Shown here in pieces: positions 36,900 to 47,621 of a stretch of 64,000 nucleotides of DNA. Where the stretch lies: positions 1 to 64,000 of the forward strand of contig JBGAUL010000023.1 of assembly GCA_044228685.1 (NCBI GenBank), given 5' to 3'. Under the pieces are notes generated by a model, which was not told the origin of the DNA, ran no database searches, and worked only from the letters and a program-made list of their open reading frames with translations. The position numbers and the translations under genes are program-made. Each line of letters opens with the position of its first letter. Positions within the stretch are counted from its first letter, which is position 1. The DNA is from JBBATK01 sp044228685 (GTDB lineage Bacteria > Bacteroidota > Ignavibacteria > Kapaibacteriales > NICIL-2).

Positions 36900-39800
36900 A
36901 TGAATTCTGCCATGAACTATCCTTCTTTTTCTTTGTGTTACCGTTCTGTATTTGCTGCCTTTGGTTCGCCATGTAGTATTGGACGTCCTTTCTGGATTGT
37001 CGCGCTTTGTTTGGCGATGAGTTGGCAGACGTTAGTGGCTGGGCCAATGGTTCTGCCGTTGTTCACGCGGGCGACTGCGGAGGCGCAGACGGCGCAAGCC
37101 GTGCCGGAGAAGTCGTCGCGCTTGCAACTCAATACTGCGTACTTCGATCAGTTGAATATTCAGCGATTGAACGAGATTGACATTCCTGATTTTCCGATGA
37201 GCGACGGACAGCACGTGCTGCATTGTCAGAAGATGGATGTGCTGGCTCCGGCAGCGCAGGTTTGCGAGGGAACTATCGATGGTGATATTCAGCGCAGCGT
37301 CGACAAACACTTGATTGTTCGTGGCTATGTCGATGGGATCGCCAATTCCTACGTCTATCTCTGCTTCTTCCGCAGCTATGTCATGGGTTATGTCGAAATT
37401 CAAGAAGCGCAAGGCACCAAACGCATTCTCGTTGCGCCGGATGATATTCGATCTGAGCATCCGGTGATGATTGTGTACAATCAACGCGACATGCCTATTC
37501 CGCCGCACCCGAGCTGTCATGCCGAAGATCAACCCGACTACCAAATGCGCGTGGATCAGATGCTGCAGAGCTTGGGAGATTATACAAAGGACAAAGGCAA
37601 TTCTCTGCAGAACGCACAGACACTGCTTGCGAATGTGGCAGTGGATTGCGACACCAAGTATTACGTCGAACAAAACAGCAACTTCTCGCAAGCAGCCAAT
37701 TACATCCTTATCACACTCGGTGCTGTGAGTGCGGTGTATGAGCGCGATGTGAATGTGAGAATTCAAGTGCCGTACTTGAGAATCTGGACGGATAACTGTC
37801 CATATACAGGCGACCTTGGACAAATGCTCAATCAAGTTGCCGGATATTGGAATAACAACATGCAGAGCGTGAAGCGCACAACGACCTACCTGGTTACGTC
37901 CTACAACGGAGGCCTGGCATGGGTCGGTGTACTCTGCGGAGGCTACGCTTACTCCGTCGGTGGTATTGCCGGCGGCACCAATTTTCCCGTGAGTTCCTAT
38001 GCTTGGGATGTGGATGTAATGGCACACGAAATCGGACACAACTTCGGTTCGCCTCACACGCACAGCTGCTCGTGGAATCCTCCGGTTGACTCCTGCGTGA
38101 ATGCTGAGGGTGGATGCTATACCAAACCACTGCCACGCAGCGGCACAATCATGAGCTACTGTCACCTCACCAGCTACGGCACCGAACTCCGCTTCCATCC
38201 TCGCGTTGCAACACTGCTCCGCTCTGCAGCACGCAAAGTTTTGGGTAACTGCATGCGCAATGCTGACTTTCGCTATGCAACAGATTGCGCTCTCAGCGCA
38301 ATCCTGCAACCCGCCAATGGTGCAGTCATCGCCGCACAAAAGCGCTTTGCTCCTCAAGTGATGATCACCAACCTAGGCTTGACGCAGGCGCAAAGTGTTG
38401 TGATTACTTTCCGCATTACGGATCCGGCCGGTGGTACTGTGTATTACACTAACTCGAAGACTATTGCGAGCCTTGACACCTCAGCTTCTGTGCTGCAGAG
38501 CTTTGATACTTGTGCGTTGGCGCTGGGAACCTATTTGGCGACGGCCTCGATTAGCCTCACAAGTGACGGAGATCTTGCGAACAACTCACTGACACGTCCG
38601 TTTCTCATCGGCAACGGCACTAATTCTTCAGTACATCTCACATATCCCAATGGCGGCGAACAATTGAAAGTGGATAGTGTGGTGTCGATTTCATGGACCC
38701 AATCTTCCATCGATAAAATGATCATTGAGTTGAGTACTAATGGAGGTCAGACCTGGCAAAGCGTTCAGACCTTCTACAATGCAGCCTCATTGAGTTATCA
38801 ATGGAAGGTACCTGCTGTGCTGACCAAGAGAGCACTGATTCGTTTGGTGGATATGAAGAACTCCTCCACACGCGATCAAAGTGATGCGGTGTTTAGCATT
38901 GACCTCGATCATGATTACCAGGCACTGGAATTCGTTACGCCGGCATCTGATACGACTATCACCGCACCTTTTACGCCGCGGGTGAGCTTCCGTAATAATG
39001 GCAATGCGGAGTCAGCGGCGAGAGTAGTGTTTGCCTTGTATTGGCGCAGCAGCGGACAAGAAGTCGTGCGACAATCAATTGATATGCCTTTTGTTCCAAA
39101 GGGTCAAACAACAACAGTATCCTTCGCACCAGTAACCGAGCTGCCTCCGGGTCAGTTCATCATGTATGCAAAGATTATCAGCAGCGATGATCGCAATCAT
39201 TCAAACGATTCGCTTGGTAGGAGCTTTTCGCACAATGGTGGTATTGCACCGCCCGTTGGTCTGCGTGCACAGCCAATCAACAATGCGGTGTTGCTATGGT
39301 GGGGACCTTCATCCAACAGCGATGTTGACAGCTACGTCATACAGCGCTCTACAGATGGTTCTGCCCTCACAAATCTTGCAACACTGAGCTCACGTCTGCT
39401 GAGCTACGTAGATGAAAGCGCTCAGAACGATCACGATTACAGCTATGTCGTCATTGCCATGCGCAAGACGCAGAAGTCAATTAACTCGAATCGTGTCACC
39501 GTGCGACCAACCTTCCGCGTGCTCTATGATTCACTAACAGCTATCAAAGCCCTGGTACCCGAGAACGCAGCGAAGTCAGTTCCTAACCCGGCGCGCTTCG
39601 TATGGTCGAATACAACAGGCGCTGTGTGGTATCAAGTGCAAGTCTCGCAAGGTAGCGACATGTCGAACTTGGTGTACAACGGTATACTTAGCGACAGACA
39701 GCCAATTAGCCTCACGCTTGTATTTCGGCAGAACTATTGTTGGCGCGTGCGTGCGCTGAATTACGCAATGATCACGCCGTGGTCAAGTCCTAACATATTT

Positions 39801-41939
39801 ACCTTGGGTACGAGCTGTGCCGGCAACGGTTTGAATTTTTCGAAGACGAGTGATAGGCTAACGGCATCAACGGTGAGTTGGCCTGGGGATGGTCCGGTGA
39901 CTGTTGAATTCTGGAACTACGTCAAATCCGCCGACCTCGCCAGCGAACAAGTTGCGCTACGAGTTGGCGCTGATATAGCAACAAATCGCTTCCTCATTCA
40001 CGCGCCATTTATGGATGGAAACTTGTATTGGGATTACGGCAATATCAACACGACCGGACGAATCAGCGTTGATTACAAGCCCTACCTCGACAAATGGACG
40101 CACGTGTGCGTAGTGTCGGATGGAACGAGCTTCAAAGCTATTTATCTCGATGGACAACTCGTCGCATCGTCGGTGACGGCGGATGCACCAACGAAGCTAA
40201 GCGGACTCTATCTCGGACTCACCTACCTCGGTCGTATGGACGAGTTCCGCGTTTGGAATCGAGTGCGTACTGCTGATGAAATCTTCGCGTCTATGACCAA
40301 GCACATAGAAGCCGGTGCATCCAACCTTGCGATTAGCTATCGTTTTGATGAACCTCTTCAGGATACTATTCTCGGAGATCAAGGAAGCATGCAAGCACCT
40401 GCAATTCTCGTTCGTAGTGGAATGCGCTCTGCATCTGACGCGCCGATCAATTGTGCAAGCAGCTCCATAGTTCAAGCACCGAACTTAATTGAGCCGGCCA
40501 ATGGTAGCACCGGAAATTTCCCGTATCCTCAGCTTCGTTGGGGATCGGTCTCGGGAGCCTATGCGTACGAAGTACAGATCTCACGCACAGCAGATTTTCA
40601 ATCCTCTGTCTACTCCGTGCCGAACGCCGGTGAACTCAGCACGCCAAGTCTTGCTTTGCAACCATCGAGCCAGTACTTCTGGCGCGTGCGAAGTTTGAGT
40701 GCACAAAGCATTTCGGAGTGGTCGAGTAGTTGGTCGTTTACAACAGACACTCTTTGTCGTCAAAGCTGTCCAAGCTTTGACGGTTCGACCTCGGCACAGC
40801 TCAAAGACTTCAGCCTACCCGAAGGCGAAGTGTGTATTGAATGGTGGAACTATGTTGATTCAGCTGATGTGCGCAATGCAACTGCCTTTTCTATTGGAAC
40901 TGCTGATGATGCGAACAATCGCTGTCAGTGTACCGGACCTTGGAGCGACAAAAACTTGTACTGGGATTTTGGCGCCTTGTCGCGAGGTCGCGTGTACACG
41001 AGCTATGCGCCCTACTTCAACAAATGGACGCATATCGCACTCGTAAGTGACGCCAAGAATTACCAAGCGATTTATCTCAACGGTCAGCGCGTTGCCTATG
41101 AGCTTCGCGCCGACACTGCGCGCGCACTTAAGGAATTGTGCATTGGTTCTCAGATGGCCAAGACAAACGGTTTTAAGGGTCGCATGAGTGATTTCAGAAT
41201 TTGGAATCGCGTTCGCTCTCAAGAGGAAATTCTGCGATACATGAACCAACGTGTTAATTCACACCCAAATCTTCTTGGAGTGTGGGCTATGGATGAAGGA
41301 CTTGCAGGAAGATTTTATGAAGCAAGTCATTCCGACAGCACTATAGCCTCGCTGCAGTGCAACAAACTTCCAGCCTGGACCACGAGCGCCATACCGGTTC
41401 TTCAGCGCGAGGTAGCAATACTCGGCACCGACACAGTTTACGTCGGAAGTACAAGTGTTTACCGAACCGCAGTCCATACAGTTGGTCGCGCAGTGTGGAA
41501 TTGTTCAGCATCAGGCACTATCCTACGACGAGACGACAGTTTGTCTTCAAGCAGTATATCAGTGCGCTGGACAAAATCTGACACCGCAGCAACACTTCAG
41601 TGGATAAGTGACACATTGTCGTGTGGTCGAAGCGGAACAAAGCGTATTGTTGTTTTAGAACCAAGCACAGTATCTGCACAGTTGGAACAACGTGGCATAC
41701 GCATTAATCCTCAACCTTGTGATCAATTTGTTCTTATCCGATCTGATTTTCGTGAAGCATGCACCCTAGGAGTTTACAATCTGCAATCTCAACAGATGTA
41801 TCGCAGCGATATCAGGGGTAGTGACTTGCAACAAGGATATGTTATCCCATGCGACACACTCCCAACTGGAGTATATGTTCTACGTGTTGTAGGTACATCC
41901 GGTAGATACGAGCAAGCATTAATACACGTGTTGCATTGA
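36900..41939 (+). CDS. Secreted reprolysin-like zinc metalloprotease, LamG domains, T9SS cargo
   Basis: 1679 aa from the ATG at 36900; a TTG ten codons earlier is less likely. The signal segment is about 30-50. A prodomain-like part precedes the M12B/reprolysin-type catalytic domain (about 240-440). Zinc motif HEIGHNFGSPH is at 376-386 and the Met-turn IMSYC has its Met at about 418, with Cys-rich loops (CSWNPPVDSC). CARDB-like and Fn3-like modules follow. Two LamG/concanavalin modules (about 975-1190 and 1285-1475) share the pattern FWNYVKSAD, DGNLYWDYG, KWTHVCVVSDG and MDEFRVWNRVR; each is preceded by an Fn3-like YFWRVRSLS unit. A T9SS type A sorting domain closes the protein (about 1599-1679). 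Predicted surface protease acting on proteins or glycoproteins. Confidence 0.9.
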   Translation: MNSAMNYPSFSLCYRSVFAAFGSPCSIGRPFWIVALCLAMSWQTLVAGPMVLPLFTRATAEAQTAQAVPEKSSRLQLNTAYFDQLNIQRLNEIDIPDFPMSDGQHVLHCQKMDVLAPAAQVCEGTIDGDIQRSVDKHLIVRGYVDGIANSYVYLCFFRSYVMGYVEIQEAQGTKRILVAPDDIRSEHPVMIVYNQRDMPIPPHPSCHAEDQPDYQMRVDQMLQSLGDYTKDKGNSLQNAQTLLANVAVDCDTKYYVEQNSNFSQAANYILITLGAVSAVYERDVNVRIQVPYLRIWTDNCPYTGDLGQMLNQVAGYWNNNMQSVKRTTTYLVTSYNGGLAWVGVLCGGYAYSVGGIAGGTNFPVSSYAWDVDVMAHEIGHNFGSPHTHSCSWNPPVDSCVNAEGGCYTKPLPRSGTIMSYCHLTSYGTELRFHPRVATLLRSAARKVLGNCMRNADFRYATDCALSAILQPANGAVIAAQKRFAPQVMITNLGLTQAQSVVITFRITDPAGGTVYYTNSKTIASLDTSASVLQSFDTCALALGTYLATASISLTSDGDLANNSLTRPFLIGNGTNSSVHLTYPNGGEQLKVDSVVSISWTQSSIDKMIIELSTNGGQTWQSVQTFYNAASLSYQWKVPAVLTKRALIRLVDMKNSSTRDQSDAVFSIDLDHDYQALEFVTPASDTTITAPFTPRVSFRNNGNAESAARVVFALYWRSSGQEVVRQSIDMPFVPKGQTTTVSFAPVTELPPGQFIMYAKIISSDDRNHSNDSLGRSFSHNGGIAPPVGLRAQPINNAVLLWWGPSSNSDVDSYVIQRSTDGSALTNLATLSSRLLSYVDESAQNDHDYSYVVIAMRKTQKSINSNRVTVRPTFRVLYDSLTAIKALVPENAAKSVPNPARFVWSNTTGAVWYQVQVSQGSDMSNLVYNGILSDRQPISLTLVFRQNYCWRVRALNYAMITPWSSPNIFTLGTSCAGNGLNFSKTSDRLTASTVSWPGDGPVTVEFWNYVKSADLASEQVALRVGADIATNRFLIHAPFMDGNLYWDYGNINTTGRISVDYKPYLDKWTHVCVVSDGTSFKAIYLDGQLVASSVTADAPTKLSGLYLGLTYLGRMDEFRVWNRVRTADEIFASMTKHIEAGASNLAISYRFDEPLQDTILGDQGSMQAPAILVRSGMRSASDAPINCASSSIVQAPNLIEPANGSTGNFPYPQLRWGSVSGAYAYEVQISRTADFQSSVYSVPNAGELSTPSLALQPSSQYFWRVRSLSAQSISEWSSSWSFTTDTLCRQSCPSFDGSTSAQLKDFSLPEGEVCIEWWNYVDSADVRNATAFSIGTADDANNRCQCTGPWSDKNLYWDFGALSRGRVYTSYAPYFNKWTHIALVSDAKNYQAIYLNGQRVAYELRADTARALKELCIGSQMAKTNGFKGRMSDFRIWNRVRSQEEILRYMNQRVNSHPNLLGVWAMDEGLAGRFYEASHSDSTIASLQCNKLPAWTTSAIPVLQREVAILGTDTVYVGSTSVYRTAVHTVGRAVWNCSASGTILRRDDSLSSSSISVRWTKSDTAATLQWISDTLSCGRSGTKRIVVLEPSTVSAQLEQRGIRINPQPCDQFVLIRSDFREACTLGVYNLQSQQMYRSDIRGSDLQQGYVIPCDTLPTGVYVLRVVGTSGRYEQALIHVLH

Positions 41940-42252
41940 AAGTCCGTTAGCTATGACGATCTGCTGCAATTAGACAGTCTGCATACAGAGAAAGAACGCA
42001 GTCGACCGTCAAGTTTCGGGTTAAAAACAGACTATGCACGAGCTTTTTGCTTTGCATTGTGCTTTGTAATGCACTTTCAAGTAAAAAATGATTTAAGATA
42101 CCGGAGACTCATTTATTTTGAGGAGTAGTTAGTGGTATAGAGGCGAACCGAAGGGGATTCAATAGCAAGAAGAACAGAGATGGAGGGACTAACTCGCCTA
42201 CGTTGTCCATACAGTGAATAACGACCTTTTCTCACAACCATAAATCTGTGCA
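41940..42252. other. Intergenic, one weak hairpin
   Basis: No gene recognised. A 6-bp stem (TGCATT/AATGCA) with a 9-base loop at 42053-42073 might mark the end of the metalloprotease transcript, but there is no T-run of terminator quality. Confidence 0.35.
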
Positions 42253-43284
42253 ATGAACTTCAAGCAAAAAGTACTCGCATTATGCGGTAGTCTGGTGAGT
42301 TTGTTTCTGTTCAGTTCTTGTAATGTAAGCGAACCAGAAGAACCTAAATCAGATCTCAATGGCTACGGCGCGATCAGATTATTAAGCACAAACTCAGGTA
42401 CGAACTGGGATCTCCAGTTTATTAAGTACACCCCGAGCGGATGGACGACAAATGATACTCTTAAATCAGGTGACTGCATCGTGAGTGCATCAGATGATTT
42501 TAGTTCGTTTTTAGTATCGGGACATATCAGCGACAACAAATCAAAGCTTGTATTGAGTCAGAACAAGGGATTGTCATGGAACCAAGTGCTGGACACGATG
42601 CCCGTATGTCAAGATCTGCAACGACAATCGTACTCGAACAACGTCTATGCAGCATACACCAACATGTACAGATCAAGCAATTTGGGTAGTACATGGGTGT
42701 CTACCAATTTTCCCGGGTACACCATACAAAGCATTGGCTGTGCATATGAGAATGTAGTCGTCGCGCTGCCATATGCTACAACTCGACCAAATATTCGCTC
42801 GACGGACAATGGGCTGACCTGGGAATTCTTGTCTGTACTAGATTCGACACACCTATCCTACGATTGCGCTTTCATCGGGAACTTGGAATGCGACCTTGTT
42901 GTAGCACTAACTGAAAAGGACATCTGGCGATCATCCGATACTGCCACATCGTGGACGCGCGTCAATCCTGCAGGTTACGACGGGTCCGGACGCAGCGTTT
43001 CATTTGTTGATCCGGTCGGTATAATCGTCGGCGTAGGTGGTCTTATCCTTCGATCTACCGATAGAGGTTTGCATTGGACGAGTGTTAGTAGTGGCACAAC
43101 CAAAAACCTAACGAAGGTTGTCTGCAGCTCCAGCGCTTATTGGGCTGTAGGTTCAGGTGTTATTCTTCGCTCCAATGATCAAGGTCGAACCTGGACCACG
43201 GTTCGCAACGCCACCGACGAAACCTACAATGACATCGTCGTTTCGGAAGGCGGCGTCATGGTGGTAGGCTCCCGCATTAAATAA
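42253..43284 (+). CDS. BNR/Ycf48-like propeller lipoprotein
   Basis: 343 aa. Lipoprotein signal MNFKQKVLALCGSLVSLFLF followed by SSC, so it is lipid-anchored. Six or so blades carry the BNR/Ycf48 signature: SQNKGLSWNQVL, SSNLGSTWVST, STDNGLTWEFL, SSDTATSWTRV, STDRGLHWTSV and SNDQGRTWTTV. Ycf48/HCF136 proteins assist photosystem assembly in phototrophs, but this propeller is also common in non-phototrophs and nothing here points to photosynthesis. Stands alone, convergent with the 1436-aa gene (26 bases between stops). Confidence 0.83.
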   Translation: MNFKQKVLALCGSLVSLFLFSSCNVSEPEEPKSDLNGYGAIRLLSTNSGTNWDLQFIKYTPSGWTTNDTLKSGDCIVSASDDFSSFLVSGHISDNKSKLVLSQNKGLSWNQVLDTMPVCQDLQRQSYSNNVYAAYTNMYRSSNLGSTWVSTNFPGYTIQSIGCAYENVVVALPYATTRPNIRSTDNGLTWEFLSVLDSTHLSYDCAFIGNLECDLVVALTEKDIWRSSDTATSWTRVNPAGYDGSGRSVSFVDPVGIIVGVGGLILRSTDRGLHWTSVSSGTTKNLTKVVCSSSAYWAVGSGVILRSNDQGRTWTTVRNATDETYNDIVVSEGGVMVVGSRIK

Positions 43285-43310
43285 CAAGTCAATCTTGTTT
43301 TGTTCGAGCA

Positions 43311-46300
43311 TCATCGAAAGACTGCAACATGTATGTAATGCACGGATGTGTCGGATACTGCACGAACTACATACACACCATTTGCCAAAGAACGAGTCGA
43401 GATGCGATAAATGTATCTCGGCTTTGTTGTTTGGAGCAAGCTCTGATACGTTGAACCCTCGTCAATCAATGAGGTTTGTCGGAAGTGTAAGATTCCCCGT
43501 TCATCTACCACAAGCACTTCATTCAAGACTTCATCGGAGTTAAGCAGAAACTCATCATGAAGAACCGGGTTAGGTGTCAATGCTATTGATTCGCTGATAA
43601 GTTCGATTCTCTGCAGGTCATTTGAGCATACGGATAGCACCGACAAGAGTCCACCATTACCTTTAAAACGCACACAATGAGTGTCCAAATTTGACGATGG
43701 GTTGATAATTCGCCACCACGTATCTCCATTTTGATTTGCCAGCACCAGAGCTTTTATCCTTGCGATGATCGTTCTTGACGTGCCAAGAGTTGTTGCTTTT
43801 TGTACATCCACAAGCAGCTCTCTTCCAACGCGACGAGCTTGTTCAATCTGAAGCACACTTGAGTGAATTCCTAACTCAAATCGTAGCGTGTCAATGCTCA
43901 AATCTTCACTTGCCTGAGCATAGACCGGGATTTCAATCCACGTTCCTGCTTTCGCGCTATCAATATTCTCAGTACTCAGTGTCACTTCTACTTGCGGCTG
44001 TACGTGAATCTGAATACGAGACTCACCTGTGCATCCGTGCGCATTACGTGCACGAACTGTGTAGGTCGCTGATTTTGTTGGACTGATGCTGAGGCTTGAC
44101 TGAGACGAAACTTGGAACTGAGATTCGTCGAACCAAGCATAGCTTGCATTTGCGTCGTCGCTCAACGCTCGACAGACTATAGCTGCGCCAGGGCAGCAAG
44201 ACGTGTCGCTAACAACCACCGTCGGACGTGCATATACCGTTATTGTTACCGTATCTCTACTCTCGCTCGATCCCTCTACTGCATGTGCAATGATGATACA
44301 GGACTTCGCAGGCTTGCGATCAATCGTCTTTCCCGTTCCGAGTATCGTCCCTTGTTCATCTAACCACTCAATGCTCGCATTTGCAGACGCATTCAAAACA
44401 CTACACGTCACTTCTTCACCGGCGCAAATGCTTGTGTCTGCACTTGCTACAACAGGTATAAAATTCGTAACCGTGATTATGAGTGTATCAAAGCCTTCGC
44501 ATCCGTTTCTCTGAGCATGAACTACGTAGCGGCCGCTTGCCGTTGCAGTAATTTCAACTGAGTCTGTTGTTGCGATTATAGAGTGAGCTTCATCAATCCA
44601 TTCGTAATGTATGTCGGGCTTAGGCTGTATTACCCGAAGTACCACTTTTGTTCCGGGTAGGACAGTGGCACTACCCTGTGCTTTGATTTGCAGCAGCGGA
44701 TTCACCACAACTCTAATGGAGTCCGAAACACTACAACCTTGCAGTGAGCGAACTACAACGCTGTATGTATTGGTCTGTATTGGATTTATCTCTAAAACCT
44801 TCGAAGTGCCGAGTACATTTCCTTGCTGGTCTCTCCATTCGTATTGACAGTTTAGAAGCGACGTGTCGATATAAAGACGCACCGCACTCCCCGGGCAAAT
44901 TTCACCTGCACTGGCGAGTGCTCTTACTGGCACCATAGTGTATACATCAACATCAACGAAGGTCGAATCGGAGCAGGTCCCACTCGTACCTAACACCATG
45001 TATCGAGTCTTTTGTGTTGGAGTGCAACGAGGTGTGGCACTATGCGGATTATCGAGAAAAGTAGACGGAACCCATGTGTATTGTGCTGCACCACTTGCTG
45101 TAAGAGTGAGACTACTGCCTACGCACGTAAGTGTATCGCTAAATGACGTCCTGACGTCGAGAGAGTTCTGTACGGTCACAGTTACGTTTTTAGTTACTAT
45201 ACACCCATACTTGTTTCTAACTACACATGTATATGTTGTCGTTTTTTGTGGTGTTGCAGTGGGATTCGGTAGTGACGCATCGTTTAGCGACGTAGAAGGC
45301 GTCCAAGAATAGACCAATTGAGCCGTATCCAACTCAGAACCTGAGACCTTTGCTTCTAGAGTAACGCTGCTACCGGTGCAGACGATTGGAGCAGGACTTA
45401 AGCTTAGCGTGGGTTTGTTGACGACGGTTACGCGAGTACGCGCTGTGTCATAACAAGAACCATCACTCACGACGACCGTGTACTCTGTTGTGATTTTAGG
45501 TGTGGCAATGACTTCGGCAACATTGCTGAGATTAAGTCCGGTAGACGGACTCCATTTATACCCTGAGCCACCGCTAGCCTTCAGGTTAACTGAAGACCCT
45601 GCACAAACCACTGTATCACGGGTATTGAGCGCCGCACTCAGTCTGGTGACATAAACTTGAAGCGAATCATCTACATAGCAACCACCTGCATTATATCCTC
45701 GCACATAGTACTTGGTATTAGAATTAGGACTCACCTTTGGATTTACAATAGTGGAGTCGCTTAATGCTGTTCCGGGATGCCACTCTACGCGAGTACACCC
45801 AGTCACGTTTATTTGTGAAGGTGGATCCTTGAGACAACGATAAATAGTTGCCGGCGAAACGCGCATTTCCGGAAAGGCAGTCACTTTTACGATGGTAGAA
45901 CAAATCGACGTGTCTCCACCTGGATATGCAACGCGTAGACTAACGGTGAAGGTTCCATTGCGCTTGAAGGAATGCGCAACTGGGTTTGAGCGTATGACAG
46001 GACTACCGTCACCGAAATTCCAGATGAAATTTAACGGAGTACATGCCGTACTAACTCCGGTGAAATAATATTCGCCACAATTAGTTCCCGCTTGGACATT
46101 TATACTATCGCTATGAGTGAGACCAAACAGAGCTATTGCAATCTGTGGTCGTACTGTTTCGGCGCGTACACTCTGAAATCCGCCGCTACCAACAGGAAAA
46201 TTGCCGGAATTCGAAGCAACACCGACATGAATACGATATGAGCAAGGTCCGCCCTCGCTCATTACTACACTCGCTCCATAATCAAAACTCGAACCTCCTA

Positions 46301-47621
46301 GATAGGTTCCATATCGAATTCCGTCCCCAGAAGGCTGTAGCACGAGCAACCACGAATCGAATAGACCTGTCGGAGTTGTATTCAGCGCGTTGGACGTTGT
46401 TGGAACACTAAGTGTGGAACTGTTCACGTTGGTTCCAACAACAGCTACAGACGCGTCACTTCTTACAGTACACTCGACGGGATACATTGTTGAGCCGAGC
46501 ATTGTCAAATAACTTATCCCACTCAGAGATGCATCTAAGCAAGCCAGAAAAGCGCCTGAAGTCTGTCCAGATTGAAGCACGTAGTTATACGGCATTGTTC
46601 CTGCACCAGCCATTCCAACGATGTACAAGCGGTTCGAGCTGCTGTGATAAGCCATATCATAACAATCATCGGCTCCACTGCTACCAAACACATAGGTCAC
46701 TACGGGTGTCGGCACAGCACTATCATTCCAAGCCATGACAGCACAATCCCCACTTGCGTCCGCACTCTTTCCGGTTGCTAAAGGAAAGTTTGCAGATTTT
46801 GTTCGGGCCGACAGATAAATTCTTCCATTAGCATAGTATAATGCTCGCATATCGTCATCTCCTGAACCTCCCACATATGACGAGTAACTAATGCTACCGC
46901 TATTATCGATCTTAGTTAGAACCATATCTGTACCGCCCGACATGCTTGATTGATAGGCGTTGGCAGTTATTGTAAACACCGTGCTTGCAGGCGACAACAC
47001 ATACGCATCCCCCTGAGAGTTCAAGCACAACGATGGATATGCCGCCGGCCCAAAAGGCATCGACATATAATAACTGCCTCCCGTAGAGCTGCCCAGGAGT
47101 CGAGAGTATATTAATTGAGATCCACTTGCATTGAGCCGGCACACAAACACCCAACGTGTTGAGGAGCTCATGTACTGCTGATCTGCACTATTGGTATAAG
47201 GGAAATCGGTCGATTTCGAACACCCGCAAATCGTGACTTCGCCAGCTGAATTAACGGCGATATCTGTTGGACCATCATAAGCATTGCCACCGATGTATGT
47301 GCAATACACCAAGGTTGTCAAATCAGGACTGAACTTTGCGACAAAAACATTGAATGCGCTTGAGGGTTTTGTAGGTCGATATGATCCCGGAGTAGTAGGA
47401 GCATCTGTCGCACAACCTGTTAGGTAAACATATCCCTGCTGATCAACAGCAAGCTTTGGATTGCTCCAACCGTAATTGTTTGCGGTATGACAATATGTAC
47501 TCCGCAAAAACTGCAGGTTATCGTTTTGAGCCCCAACAGTGCAGAACAATCCCAGGATGCACACTATTAGAAGCACCAGGAGCTTGACACTTGTTGGTGG
47601 GCAGTGCGCAACATTATTCAT
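43311..47621 (-). CDS. Giant secreted SBBP/PKD/Ig-like protein, T9SS cargo
   Basis: 1436 aa, with GAAGGAG about seven bases before the ATG. The signal peptide (LLVLLIVCILGLFCTVGAQ) ends near residue 32. Residues 35-490 hold SBBP-type repeats (FVAKFSPDLTTLVYCTYIGG, DIAVNSAGEVTICG). One PKD domain follows at about 505-585 (FIWNFGDGSPVIRSNPVAH). Then come about seven Ig-like/PKD-like repeats of 75-85 aa with paired Cys (VVCAGSSVNLKASGG, EYTVVV) to about 1210. A cohesin-like region is at about 1212-1335, and a T9SS type A sorting domain ends the protein (TPNPVLHDEF, LANGVYVVRAV). Probably a large adhesive or scaffold protein of the cell surface. Confidence 0.85.
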   Translation of the reverse strand: MNNVAHCPPTSVKLLVLLIVCILGLFCTVGAQNDNLQFLRSTYCHTANNYGWSNPKLAVDQQGYVYLTGCATDAPTTPGSYRPTKPSSAFNVFVAKFSPDLTTLVYCTYIGGNAYDGPTDIAVNSAGEVTICGCSKSTDFPYTNSADQQYMSSSTRWVFVCRLNASGSQLIYSRLLGSSTGGSYYMSMPFGPAAYPSLCLNSQGDAYVLSPASTVFTITANAYQSSMSGGTDMVLTKIDNSGSISYSSYVGGSGDDDMRALYYANGRIYLSARTKSANFPLATGKSADASGDCAVMAWNDSAVPTPVVTYVFGSSGADDCYDMAYHSSSNRLYIVGMAGAGTMPYNYVLQSGQTSGAFLACLDASLSGISYLTMLGSTMYPVECTVRSDASVAVVGTNVNSSTLSVPTTSNALNTTPTGLFDSWLLVLQPSGDGIRYGTYLGGSSFDYGASVVMSEGGPCSYRIHVGVASNSGNFPVGSGGFQSVRAETVRPQIAIALFGLTHSDSINVQAGTNCGEYYFTGVSTACTPLNFIWNFGDGSPVIRSNPVAHSFKRNGTFTVSLRVAYPGGDTSICSTIVKVTAFPEMRVSPATIYRCLKDPPSQINVTGCTRVEWHPGTALSDSTIVNPKVSPNSNTKYYVRGYNAGGCYVDDSLQVYVTRLSAALNTRDTVVCAGSSVNLKASGGSGYKWSPSTGLNLSNVAEVIATPKITTEYTVVVSDGSCYDTARTRVTVVNKPTLSLSPAPIVCTGSSVTLEAKVSGSELDTAQLVYSWTPSTSLNDASLPNPTATPQKTTTYTCVVRNKYGCIVTKNVTVTVQNSLDVRTSFSDTLTCVGSSLTLTASGAAQYTWVPSTFLDNPHSATPRCTPTQKTRYMVLGTSGTCSDSTFVDVDVYTMVPVRALASAGEICPGSAVRLYIDTSLLNCQYEWRDQQGNVLGTSKVLEINPIQTNTYSVVVRSLQGCSVSDSIRVVVNPLLQIKAQGSATVLPGTKVVLRVIQPKPDIHYEWIDEAHSIIATTDSVEITATASGRYVVHAQRNGCEGFDTLIITVTNFIPVVASADTSICAGEEVTCSVLNASANASIEWLDEQGTILGTGKTIDRKPAKSCIIIAHAVEGSSESRDTVTITVYARPTVVVSDTSCCPGAAIVCRALSDDANASYAWFDESQFQVSSQSSLSISPTKSATYTVRARNAHGCTGESRIQIHVQPQVEVTLSTENIDSAKAGTWIEIPVYAQASEDLSIDTLRFELGIHSSVLQIEQARRVGRELLVDVQKATTLGTSRTIIARIKALVLANQNGDTWWRIINPSSNLDTHCVRFKGNGGLLSVLSVCSNDLQRIELISESIALTPNPVLHDEFLLNSDEVLNEVLVVDERGILHFRQTSLIDEGSTYQSLLQTTKPRYIYRISTRSLANGVYVVRAVSDTSVHYIHVAVFR

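Noticed and set aside
37032..38357. 441-codon minus-strand frame inside the metalloprotease gene
   Set aside because: It is antisense to the HEIGHNFGSPH-containing catalytic domain, which is clearly the real gene; His/Ile/Ala-rich composition is typical of an antisense shadow.
42253..43284. Ycf48-like lipoprotein as evidence of photosynthesis
   Set aside because: BNR/Ycf48 propellers are common in non-phototrophs and no photosynthesis gene is nearby.
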